From the NCBI GenBank assembly GCA_012032775.1, contig JAAUQO010000051.1, forward strand, positions 1-32,902: a stretch of DNA of 32,902 bases. Reading direction: 5' to 3'. The notes under the pieces were generated by a model that did not search any database, was not told where the DNA came from, and was given only the letters and a program-made list of their open reading frames with translations. Made by a program: the position numbers and the translations under genes. Source of the stretch: Oscillochloris sp. (lineage in GTDB: Bacteria; Chloroflexota; Chloroflexia; Chloroflexales; Chloroflexaceae). Positions 15,737-24,172 of the stretch are shown piece after piece. Every line of letters begins with the position of its first letter. Position 1 is the stretch's first letter.

Positions 15737-17086
15737 ATGGCTCAGGAACTCAAATCCCACCCGACCGTCATCCGCTTGAGCACGCAGTTGAACCCAGCGC
15801 CGGTTGCACCATCGAATGGCGGCGCGATCGATGCTGCGTGGCTCCGCCAGTTGTGTCTGGAATCGGGCGCCGATGATGTCGGGTTTGTGGCGATCGACCG
15901 CCATGAACTGGACGATCAGCGCGACGATATCCTGGCCGTATTTCCTCGGGCGCAAGCGCTGATCAGCTTTGTCGTCCGCATGAATCGCGAGCCGATCCGC
16001 AGCCCGGCCCGTTCGATCGCCAATGGTGAGTTCCATCATAGCACCGACCGCACCGACGAAGTCGGCCATGCGATTGTGGCGCAGCTTGAGCGTCATGGCG
16101 TGGCCGCAATCAACCCGACCACCGGCTTCCCGATGGAGATGAGCCGCTGGCCGAGTAAAACATGGGTCATCTCGCACAAGCCGGTGGCCGTCGCCGCAGG
16201 CCTGGGGCAGATGGGCATCCACCGCAACGTCATCCACCCGATCTTCGGGAACTTTATCCTGCTCGGCACAATCGCCGTCGCCGCGCCGATCGATGCATCC
16301 AGCCAACCGATCGACTACAATCCCTGCCTCGAATGCAAGCTCTGCGTCGCTGCATGTCCGGTCGGCGCCATTAGCCCCGACGGCGCATTCAGTTTCAGCG
16401 CCTGTTACACCCACAACTACCGCGAATTTATGGGCGGCTTCACCGATTGGATCGAGAATGTCGCCGACAGCCGCGATGCCGCCGATTATCGCAGTCGCGT
16501 GCGCGACGACGAAACCGTGTCGTTCTGGCAGAGCCTTTCCTTCGGCTCGAACTACAAAGCCGCCTACTGTATGGCGGTTTGTCCGGCAGGCGAAGATGTG
16601 ATCACGCCGTTTCTGGCCGATCGCAAACGCTTTCTCGGCGAGGTTGTCAAGCCGCTGCAACAACGCCCCGAAACCGTCTACGTGACCCCCGATTCCGACG
16701 CCGAGCGCTATGTGCAGAAGCGCTTCCCGCACAAAACCGTGCGCCGGGTCGGCAATGGCCTGCGTGCGACCTCGATCGCCGGGTTTCTAAGTGGTTTGCA
16801 CCTGATTTTCAAGCGCCATCGCGCCGCCGGCCTGAATCTGACCTACCACTTCAGTTTCAGCGGCGCCGAGACGGCCGAGGCGACGGTGATGATTCGCGAG
16901 GGCAATGTGCAGGTGGAGCGTGGATTGGTCGGCACGGCGGATCTCCATATCACCGCCGACAGCACCACCTGGGTGAAATTTCTCCGCAAGGAGCAGAATA
17001 TGCTCTGGGCGGTATTGCGCGGCAAGTTGCGCTGGAAAGGTTCGCCGCGCCTGCTCAAAACCTTTGGCGATTGCTTTGGGAGTTAG
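15737..17086 (+). CDS. 4Fe-4S ferredoxin-type protein fused to a C-terminal SCP2 domain
   Basis: A 449-residue protein with three parts. Residues 35-190 resemble the N-terminal part of QueG and reductive dehalogenase-like proteins (GADDVGFVAIDR; GLGQMGIHRNVIHP in the place of their G-W-x-G-K-N motif). Residues 197-207 are a ferredoxin motif, C197-x2-C200-x2-C203-x3-C207-P, and C278-x3-C282-P provides further ligands, so two clusters are plausible. Residues 342-446 are an SCP2 sterol-carrier-like lipid-binding domain. A redox role on a hydrophobic substrate is inferred. AAGGAG precedes the ATG at 15737. The operator upstream ties it to the TetR gene. No queuosine or cobamide genes are near, so I do not call it QueG. 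Confidence 0.75.
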   Translation: MAQELKSHPTVIRLSTQLNPAPVAPSNGGAIDAAWLRQLCLESGADDVGFVAIDRHELDDQRDDILAVFPRAQALISFVVRMNREPIRSPARSIANGEFHHSTDRTDEVGHAIVAQLERHGVAAINPTTGFPMEMSRWPSKTWVISHKPVAVAAGLGQMGIHRNVIHPIFGNFILLGTIAVAAPIDASSQPIDYNPCLECKLCVAACPVGAISPDGAFSFSACYTHNYREFMGGFTDWIENVADSRDAADYRSRVRDDETVSFWQSLSFGSNYKAAYCMAVCPAGEDVITPFLADRKRFLGEVVKPLQQRPETVYVTPDSDAERYVQKRFPHKTVRRVGNGLRATSIAGFLSGLHLIFKRHRAAGLNLTYHFSFSGAETAEATVMIREGNVQVERGLVGTADLHITADSTTWVKFLRKEQNMLWAVLRGKLRWKGSPRLLKTFGDCFGS

Positions 17087-17088
17087 AG

Positions 17089-17119
17089 GAGCGTGGGCGC
17101 ATACAGTGCGCCCACGCTC
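17089..17119. terminator. Bidirectional terminator hairpin
   Basis: A perfect 13-bp stem: GAGCGTGGGCGCA (17089-17101) with TGCGCCCACGCTC (17107-17119), loop TACAG. It begins 3 bases after the stop of the Fe-S/SCP2 gene and ends 9 bases before that of the convergent DUF1868 gene. Confidence 0.7.
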
Positions 17120-17128
17120 TATCCGCCG

Positions 17129-17823
17129 CTAACGACTGCGCAAGCTGTTGCGTTCGTCGGCGCCGACGAAGCGGGTCATATCGTCGAAAAAGGTCAGTTG
17201 CGGCGCGGGCAGATTCAGGGTTCGCGCCGCAGGTGCGAGGTTCTGCTGCCAATCGACGATTAGTTGCTCAAGATCGGCCTGCTCGTCCGGCGTCAACTCA
17301 ATCAGCCGGTAGCCGAGCGACATGTGGAATTGATAGCTGTGGAAGTCGGGGAAGCGCACCTGAGTCGCATCGGATACTGCCTCGCGATAGGCCCGCAGTG
17401 CTGCGGCAACCGCCTCGTCGGCCGGAGCGAGGTTGATCGTAAGGTTGAAACGGCACACAACCTCCCCGTAGCGCATCCTCAGGGCCGACGGGGCCGGCAC
17501 TGGCGGCACTCGCTCCAGAAAGTACGCATCGGTGAGCGGTAGCGGGGCATCAAGCGGCAACGCTGCCGACCATTTCCCTGCTCACGTACCTGATCGCACA
17601 GCAACTCAATCACGGTCATGTGGAAACTCGGCGGCGGCAGCAGCGCGAATCTATGCCCATAGCTCGTTGTCCGCAAGCGATCCTGCAACCCAACCGCCGC
17701 CTGATACAGCGGCTCGCTCGCTGCTGCAAAGCAGATCACGGTGTTACCGGGAAACAGGCGCGCACTGCCGTCGGGGTGAAACTTCCGGCCGACTTCGCGG
17801 GTATACCCAATCGATTGATCCAC
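17129..17823 (-). pseudogene. DUF1868 family protein (2H phosphoesterase fold), single-base frameshift
   Basis: Two frames together give a protein of about 231 residues, the usual size for DUF1868. The first, from GTG 17823 with AAGGAG 7 bases upstream, reads DQSIGYTREVGRKF, FPGNTVICF and SFHMTVIELLCDQVREQG; the second resumes with ALPLDAPLPLTDAYFLERV and holds YQFHMSLGYRL. The two H-x-T/S motifs are those of 2H phosphoesterases (2'-5' RNA ligase-like). One base is missing in the GGGAAATGG stretch at 17573-17579. Function is likely hydrolysis of cyclic phosphodiester bonds or ligation; the substrate is unknown. The homopolymer context makes a read error likely. Confidence 0.75.
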
Positions 17824-17879
17824 AGAACCTCTCCTTGAATGCAACATGCGAAATTTGGCTAACGCACCTACAACGTCAC

Positions 17880-17917
17880 AAAAACGCCGCAATCGTCAAC
17901 CCTGACTGATTGCGGCG
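17880..17917 (-). terminator. Rho-independent terminator of the vWA gene
   Basis: Read on the minus strand, CGCCGCAATC and GATTGCGGCG form a perfect 10-bp stem (17885-17894 with 17908-17917) followed at once by five T (17880-17884). It is the most canonical terminator in the window and lies about 95 bases after the vWA stop. Confidence 0.8.
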
Positions 17918-18012
17918 CTGAATATGTAACTGGTTAGCCCGTAGCCTAGACACCTTTGTGTGCTTCGTGGTCTTCGTGGTTCACCTGCCGGCTGTAGCAT
18001 GGAACCTACCCG

Positions 18013-20933
18013 CTACTCCTCCTCGCCGGCAGCTCGGCGGCGGGCGCGTTCTTTGGCGGCGCGCAAACGGGCCAATGGATCGTCGCTTGCGGCCGGCGGC
18101 GGCAGCAGGTGGAGTTTTCGGTGCAACCGGCGGCTTTGGCGGCAGATGGGGCGTGTCTTTCTCGCCAGTTCGCGTCGCCGGCGGCGGCGGCGGCGGCGCC
18201 TGGTTGGTGGATGACGCCTGTTCGCCGCTGAATTGCGCCGTCGCCCGGCGCTTAGCGCCGCGCAAACGCTCCAGGTTCGGATCGACCTCAACCGGTGCTG
18301 CTTGCGTGCGAGCACTGCGGCGGGCCATCCAACCGCGGGCAGTACCAAAATCGCTGCGCCGCAACATCAGCCGACGCAAGGCAATATCGAACGGCAACAA
18401 GATCAACGCCAGCAACAGCAGCGGCAGACCGATCTCCTGCGCCCGCGAAACGCGCATATCCGTGGCGGCGAACGCTTCTTCGGGCGACGCAATCGCCGCA
18501 CCGCCGCTGAGCGCCGCCAATTCGGCCAACAGGCCCGGATTAGCCTGCGCACTGCGATACTCCGACGAATACGGCACCACCAGCCCGGCGGTCTCTTGCA
18601 CCAGCACACGATCCTCGGCGTTGCCGCTGATCTGCACCAGGTACGTACCGGGCGCCGGGCTTTCGAGGCGCCCGAGGTAACTTCCCGGCCCAACCTGGCT
18701 CAGGGTAACTTCCTGGCGCGTGCCGTCACCGCCGATCACGGTCGCATTTACCACCATGTCGGGGTTGTTCTCGCCCGTCTCCAGGCGCACCGTCGTCTCG
18801 CCGCCGGAGACCGACACTTCGGCGCTGATATCTTGCCCGCCGCGCACCGGCAGCACATAGCCAACCATCTGGGCGGCGAAGCGCGGGAATTCATCCCAGC
18901 GCAGCCAATCCGAGGCCCAACGGCCCTGCGTATCGCTCATCCAGGCTGCGCTGCGCCCCAGGCCATACTGCCAGGTTGCCAGCAGCGGTTGCTCATCGTC
19001 GGTGGCCAGCACCAGCCGTGAACGTTCTTTGAGCGTGCTGCCGTTAAAGCCATACAATTGCGGGAAGCCGTTGAAGCCGTTCAAAATCGGACTATCACTG
19101 GTGATCAGCGGGAAGAACGGGCGCTCGATGATGTAATTGCCAACCGTGGTGATCGTCTCCTGCACAAAGATCTCCGGCACCTCGGCCATATCCTGGGCCG
19201 GATAATAGCGCCCTCCACCGGCATTGGCCAATCGCTCCAGATAATCGGCCGAGCCACCGCCGGCCGCCACCACCGTCAACGTAATCCCCTGGTCGCGCAA
19301 GCGTTCGGCCACATCAGCCTGATCGCCGCCGGAGCCCCAGCCGTCGGTGAGCAAAAATCACATGCTTGATCCGCGCATCAACGCCGGAAAGCATCGCTTC
19401 GGCTTCCAACAAACCGGCGCGGACATTGGTGCTGCCGCGCGGCTCAACCGGCGCCATCGCATCGATCACACTATCGACCGTTGCGCCCTGGGTTACCTCG
19501 ATTGTCCGGATCGCCCGGCTATCGAACGAGACCACGCCGACACTGTCGGTGGGGCCAAGCAGGCTACTGGCCTGGGCAACCGCCTCTTTCGCGATATCGA
19601 TCTTCCGGGTGCCGGCCGAAGTCATCTGGGCGCTGTTGCGGTCGGGGTTGGCGCAGTGACAGGCATCCATCGAACCGGATTTATCGATCACAAACACCAG
19701 CGCCAGGTCGGGGCGCTCCTCGCGATCACGCACATCCATATAGACCGGCAGCACCTCTTCGACCGGGGTGCGGCCATAACCGCCGACGCCGAAACTCTGG
19801 TCGCCGCCGATCATCAGCAGCCCTTTGCCGAGATCGCGGACATACCCGGGCAGCGCGGCCATCACACTCACCGGCAGATCGCGGGCCGGCGTATTCACCA
19901 GGATAATCGCCTCGTAGGCACTAAGACCGGCGAGATCTTGCGGCATGCCCTCGGGCGAGATCGGTTCAGCGATCATATTGGCGGCGCCGAGCGCGCCAAC
20001 GATCGCCGCCGCCTGATCGCGCTCCGAGGCCACAACCAGGATGCGCGGCGGCCCCTGCACCTGAATCAGCGCCGCCGCCTCGTTATTCTGCGCCCGCCCA
20101 TCGCGCTCCGGCTCAACCTGCACCCGATAGCGCTGGAAGCCGGTTCCGGCGATCTGGGCGCCGAACGCCACTTCGTTGGCGCCGGGTTGCAGATCGACCG
20201 TTCGCTCCTCAAGCACGCCGGCCTCACCGATCAGCCGTACCGTCGCCCGCTGCGCCACCGTACTCTCAATCGTAGCCTTCAGGGTCGCCGTCTGGCCCTC
20301 ACGCACCCGCGAAGGCGCCTCCAGGCGAGCCACGAGCGCCTCGGCATCGCTGGAGGTCAGCACCAGATCGACCGTGGTGATCGGCACGCCGCGGGCGGCG
20401 GCAAGCTGCGCCGCTTCGAGCGCCTGGCCGTCGTTCTCACCACCGTCGGAGAGCAGCACCAGGCGCTTTTGCGAGTCGGAGGGAAAGAGGGCGAGGCCAA
20501 GCTGGATCGCATCTTCGATATTCGTGCGGGTTGCGATCGGCACCGAGGCGATCCGACCAAGGCGCTGCTCATCGCTGGGCGCGCGCTCGACCAACGCATT
20601 TCCGCCGAAAACCACAATCGCGGCTTGATTGCCCTCGGGCATGCTGTTCAGCGCCTCTTGGATGAATGTCTCAGCCTGAGCGCGTCCGGAGGGCGGCAAT
20701 GAATCGCTGCCGTCGAGCAAAAAGACCGTGGTTAAGTCGCGTACCGGCAACACCAACTGGGCACCGGCAGCGGCGAAAATCAAGGCCAGGGCGAGTGCTG
20801 TCCGGATCCCAAGGCTACCCCAAAAGCGCCACGGCGTCAGCCGGCGGGGAGTCGCCAGCGCCAGGCCCCAGAAGAGGGCCAGGGCCAGCAGGAACAACAG
20901 CATTTCGGGATAGACAAAGGAGAGGCGTGGCAT
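18013..20933 (-). pseudogene. Bat-like double vWA protein with GATase-like domain, two single-base indels
   Basis: A membrane protein of about 972 residues. From the ATG at 20933: two N-terminal helices (about 8-27, 42-62), a first vWA domain with MIDAS D74-x-S76-x-S78 (LDGSDSLPP), a beta-sandwich, a class I glutamine amidotransferase-like domain (about 294-400, GGDQSFGVGGYG), a second vWA domain with MIDAS D-K-S-G-S near 415, and a C-terminal helix near 834-855 with a charged, proline-rich tail. Such proteins are surface proteins thought to act with DUF58 proteins. An extra base in the A5 run 19353-19357 splits the second vWA domain; a second extra base at 18088-18106 shifts the tail, whose other frame ends in RLRAAKERARRRAAGEEE, echoing NLERLRGAKRRA before it. 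Both look like sequence errors. Confidence 0.8.
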
Positions 20934-21362
20934 AGGCAATTCCGAGCGCGCGGACAGCGCGGGTTGCGGGGTGCAAGTAGCGGTATTGTACCGCATGCGA
21001 AATGCGAAATGCAAAGCCAAACGGCACACAACTTTTGCGAGGTGCTTTTCGGCTGGTTTTGGCGGCATTGAAGCCAACCCGATGATCTTGTCGAGAAGAC
21101 GCGACTGGCGGCGCAAAAGTTCCCGTAACTGCTGCTACAATAGAAGCATCCGCGCACAAGCAGTGCATGTTCAAGCAACTTTTGTTTGCGCAATGGTACG
21201 CATTTGGCGCATTGCAACGCACTGAAGCAATGCGCAAGTTCGCATTTTGCACTCGTACCGGTCGGCCTACGTCCGTCGCGGGTTTGTAACGGCCTTGCGG
21301 CCGTCACCGGGCGATGTGCGCCGGAAACGTACGTACGCTTGAGCGTACTAGGGAGTTACGCA
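20934..21362. other. Divergent intergenic region between vWA and E1 alpha genes
   Basis: About 430 bases without a gene. It holds a tandem ATGCGAAAT repeat (20995-21015), copy C of the dispersed repeat (21046-21066), an extended -10 element TGC-TACAAT (21133-21141) pointing towards E1 alpha, an inverted copy of the ATGCGAAAT unit (21239-21251), and two small perfect hairpins in the likely leader: ACGGCC/GGCCGT (21289-21304) and GTACGC/GCGTAC (21333-21348). A leader of about 215 bases is implied; nothing matches a riboswitch that I know. Confidence 0.45.
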
Positions 21363-22325
21363 ATGGAGCTACCACCCGAACTGCTGCACCAGGCCCATTA
21401 TTGGATGCGTCTTGCCCGCGCACTCGACGATCGCGGCACTTTTCTCCACAAACAAAGCAAGATCGTCGGCGGGTATTTCTCGCAGATCGGCCACGAGGCA
21501 GTGAGCGTCGGTGCGGCATTGGCCCTTGGCCCGAACGATGTCGCAGCGCCGATGCACCGTGATCTGGGCGCGTATCTGGCGCGCGGCATTCACCCGCGCC
21601 GTATTCTGTCGCAATATCTGGGCCGGGTTGATGGCGTCAGTCGCGGGCGCGATGCGAACATGCATGGTATGGGCGACCTGAATTACGGCATCGTCGGCTT
21701 TATCAGCCACTTGCCGGCCTCGATCGGCGTGATGTGCGGTATGGCCCACGCGATTGCCCTGAAGGGTGAACCACGCGTTGCCCTGGCCTTCTTCGGCGAC
21801 GGCAGTTCTTCGCAGGGGCTCAGCCACGAGGTGATGAACTGGGCTTCGGTGTTTCAGTTGCCGTTGGTGCTGATCTGCGAGAACAATCAGTACGCCTACT
21901 CAACCCCGCTCGATCGCCAGATGCATATTGAACATATTGCCGATCGCGCCGCCGGCTACGCTATGCCCGGCGTGATTGTCGAGGGCAACAATTTCTGTGC
22001 CGTGCATACTGCGACGGTCGAGGCGGTCGCGCGCGCGCGCTCCGGCGGTGGCCCGACCCTGATCGAATGCAAAACGATGCGCATGCGCGGCCACGCAATT
22101 CACGACAACATGGCCTATGTGCCGAAGGAGTTGCTGGGTGCGTGGGAGCGCCGCGATCCGATCAGGCACCTGGAGGATCATATGCGTGATCGCGGCCTGC
22201 TCGACGATTCGAAACTCGCCGAACTCCTGGCTCGGATCGAACAAGAACTGGACGAAGCGCAGGCCTTTGCCGAAAACTCGCCCTATCCGGAGGCCGGTAC
22301 GGTGATCGAAGGAGTGTTTGCATGA
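21363..22325 (+). CDS. 2-oxoacid dehydrogenase E1 component, alpha subunit
   Basis: A 320-residue thiamine diphosphate enzyme subunit. The ThDP/Mg motif starts at GDG (145-147) and ends with ENNQYAYSTP (N174, N175), the typical 28-residue spacing. Upstream are HRDLGAYLARG and GRDANMHGMGD; the later RMRGHAIHDNM (241-250) is the mobile loop that holds ThDP. It pairs with the beta subunit encoded next to decarboxylate a 2-oxoacid (pyruvate, branched-chain 2-oxoacid or acetoin). The loop sequence differs from textbook pyruvate and branched-chain enzymes, so I leave the substrate open. GGGAG lies 8 bases before the ATG at 21363. The gene overlaps the beta gene by four bases. Confidence 0.92.
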   Translation: MELPPELLHQAHYWMRLARALDDRGTFLHKQSKIVGGYFSQIGHEAVSVGAALALGPNDVAAPMHRDLGAYLARGIHPRRILSQYLGRVDGVSRGRDANMHGMGDLNYGIVGFISHLPASIGVMCGMAHAIALKGEPRVALAFFGDGSSSQGLSHEVMNWASVFQLPLVLICENNQYAYSTPLDRQMHIEHIADRAAGYAMPGVIVEGNNFCAVHTATVEAVARARSGGGPTLIECKTMRMRGHAIHDNMAYVPKELLGAWERRDPIRHLEDHMRDRGLLDDSKLAELLARIEQELDEAQAFAENSPYPEAGTVIEGVFA

Positions 22326-23359
22326 CCTGGGATCAAGGACTCCACGCCAGTATCACCAACCTCGGCGAGGCCGAAACGGCCACCCGTGAACTGACCTACC
22401 TGGAGGCGATCCGTGATGCGTTGGCCTATGAACTGGCCCGCGACAAGCGCGTGTTGCTGATGGGCGAGGATATCGGGGTCTATGGCGGGGCGTTTAAGGT
22501 GACGCAGGGCTTGATCGAGCAGTTCGGCGAGCAGCGCGTGATCGATACGCCCATGGCCGAACTGGCCATGCTGTATGCGGCCGTAGGCATGAGTTTCGAG
22601 GGCTTCCGGCCGGTGGTCGAGATGCAATTCGCCGATTTTATCTCGACCGGCTTTGATGCGCTGGTGCAGTTCGCGGCCACGAATCATTATCGCTGGGGTC
22701 AGCCGGTGCCGATCACGGTTCGTGCGCCCGGCGGCGGCGGATTACGGGCCGGGCCGTTCCACTCGCAGAGCAACGAAGCCTGGTTTGTGCATACGCCGGG
22801 ATTAAAAGTTGTGGCGCCGGCCACACCCGCCGACGCCCGCGGCTTGCTGATCAGCGCTATTCGCGACCCCAATCCGGTGATCTACTACGAAACCAAGGCG
22901 CTCTATCGCTCATTAAAGGGGCCGGTGCCTGAGGGCGAGGCCGGGATTGTGCCGATCGGCCAGGCCCTTGTGCGGTGTAGCGGCGAGGAGATGACGATCC
23001 TTACGTATGCCGCAATGGTGCGCGAAGCGCTCCAGGCCGCCGAGCAACTTGCCGCCGCCGGCCACAGTGTCGAGGTGGTTGATCTGCGCACGCTCAAGCC
23101 GCTCGACGAGGCTACGGTGCTGGCGAGTGTGCGTCGCACCGGCAAAGTTCTGATCGTGCATGAGGCGGTTCGTACCTGCGGCATCGGTGGTGAGTTGGCC
23201 GCCCTGATTGCCGAACAGGCATTCGAGGATCTGGATGGGCCGATCACCCGCCTGACCGCTCCCGACGCGCCGGTGCCCTATAGCCCGACGCTGGAAGATG
23301 TGTACCGGCCGAATGCGGCGAAGATCTTCGCGGCGGCGCGGGAACTGCTGGCGTACTGA
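22322..23359 (+). CDS. 2-oxoacid dehydrogenase E1 component, beta subunit
   Basis: A 345-residue transketolase-like subunit with LTYLEAIRDALAYEL, LLMGEDIGVYGGAFKVTQGL, the conserved Glu of VIDTPMAELAM that activates ThDP (usually T-P-I-S-E), RAPGGGGLRAGPFHSQSNEAW in the centre and the C-terminal domain with VVDLRTLKPLDEATV and GGELAALIAEQAFEDLDGP. It forms the alpha2beta2 heterotetramer with the preceding gene product. ATG 22322 overlaps the alpha stop as ATGA, with GAAGGAG upstream, so the two are coupled. Neither an E2 acyltransferase nor an E3 lipoamide dehydrogenase follows, so the complex must be completed from elsewhere. Confidence 0.92.
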   Translation: MTWDQGLHASITNLGEAETATRELTYLEAIRDALAYELARDKRVLLMGEDIGVYGGAFKVTQGLIEQFGEQRVIDTPMAELAMLYAAVGMSFEGFRPVVEMQFADFISTGFDALVQFAATNHYRWGQPVPITVRAPGGGGLRAGPFHSQSNEAWFVHTPGLKVVAPATPADARGLLISAIRDPNPVIYYETKALYRSLKGPVPEGEAGIVPIGQALVRCSGEEMTILTYAAMVREALQAAEQLAAAGHSVEVVDLRTLKPLDEATVLASVRRTGKVLIVHEAVRTCGIGGELAALIAEQAFEDLDGPITRLTAPDAPVPYSPTLEDVYRPNAAKIFAAARELLAY

Positions 23360-23376
23360 GGATACAGCTATAGCAA

Positions 23377-23430
23377 GATGCCTGATGCCTGTGCCTGATG
23401 CGTGAGGCCTGAGGCGTGAGGCGTGAGGCT
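23377..23430. repeat. Degenerate heptamer tandem repeat
   Basis: About eight units of 6-7 bases follow each other: GATGCCT twice, GTGCCT, GATGCGT, GAGGCCT, GAGGCGT twice and GAGGCT. They begin 18 bases after the E1 beta stop. Such short tandem repeats change length readily; no function is evident. Confidence 0.6.
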
Positions 23431-23539
23431 ACCGCGCGGCGCGCTGGTCGGATATGCGCGATTGGATCAGGCTCACGCGTTGTGCGCACCGTTATAGCTC
23501 TGTAACATGCCGGAAACCCCGCTTCGGCATAATACATAA

Positions 23540-24152
23540 GCCAATATCACCATTGAGACCGGCGCCAGATTGGCGGTGCCAAGCGGCATGATTCTGCGTG
23601 CGACCGGTAATGTCACGATGCGCGGAGTTATCGATGTTCTACCTAGTGCTCAGGACAGCGGCAACGGCGATCCGAGTGCGGGTGTTGCATCGACCGAGGC
23701 CGGCTTGCTGCAAGTACTACAGTTGTAACTCGCTCCGCCAACAAGCTTCCGGGAAGCTTGGCCGTAGGAAGCCACTGCGTTGGTGCGGGAATCTGGCGCT
23801 AAACAGGGAACCGGCAGCGTGTGAACAGCTTCCCGGAAGCTGGGCCACAGGCAGAATCGTAATTACAACTGTAGTACAAGGCGGTATCGGCTTGAACCGA
23901 ATTCAGGCTAGTCAAATCTTCCTACCTGGCTTACACGGCGGCGGTGCGGGCAGTCGCCTAATAGGCGGTGGCGGTGGCGGCGGCGGCGGTAGCTTCACGA
24001 GCGCCGGACATGGTGGCGGTGCCGGTGGCGGCAACGGCGGTAACGGCGGCGGGCAAGCGACTTTCGGCGCATCGCTGACAAACGCAACTTTCGGTTCATC
24101 GGGTTACATCATTATTACGGTTGCGCCGCAGCCGGAAACTCTGGTTCGTTAA
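23540..24152 (+). pseudogene. Glycine-rich surface protein remnant, interrupted by a MITE
   Basis: After a TAA at 23537 the frame reads NITIETGARLAVPSGMILRA and VIDVLPSAQDSGNGD up to LLQV, is cut by the 158-bp element, and continues in phase after its removal with QGGIGLNRIQASQIFLPGL, a long Gly-rich run (HGGGAG, GGGGGGGSF, NGGNGGGQ) and SSGYIIITVAPQPETLVR before TAA. The pattern is that of secreted beta-helix or glycine-rich surface proteins. The N-terminus with its signal peptide is missing, since no start codon precedes the conserved part. Two lesions, a lost 5' end and the insertion, mark it as a true pseudogene. The next small secreted gene follows after 20 bases. Confidence 0.7.
23715..23876. 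mobile_element. MITE, 158 bp, 12-bp perfect inverted ends, TA target duplication
   Basis: CTACAGTTGTAA (23717-23728) and TTACAACTGTAG (23863-23874) are perfect inverted ends, flanked by TA on both sides (23715-23716, 23875-23876). Inside each end is a palindrome of similar sequence: CAAGCTTCCGGGAAGCTTG (23742-23760) and CAGCTTCCCGGAAGCTG (23826-23842). No frame of useful length is inside. Deleting the element with one TA joins GTA to CAAGGC and restores a glycine-rich frame. TA duplication points to an IS630/Tc1-mariner-type transposase acting in trans. Confidence 0.8.
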
Positions 24153-24172
24153 GCGTCGAAAGGAAGCCCCGT

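Noticed and set aside
15737..17086. Epoxyqueuosine reductase QueG
   Set aside because: The protein is longer, carries an SCP2 domain and lacks the C-terminal HEAT part; the Cys spacing of the second cluster also differs.
19347..20702. Long plus-strand open frame of 451 codons opposite the vWA gene
   Set aside because: Arg/His-rich composition, no ribosome site, and the opposite strand carries clear vWA motifs; it is an antisense shadow of GC-rich codon use.
23377..23430. CRISPR array
   Set aside because: Units are only 6-8 bases and contiguous, with no spacers; no cas genes in the window.
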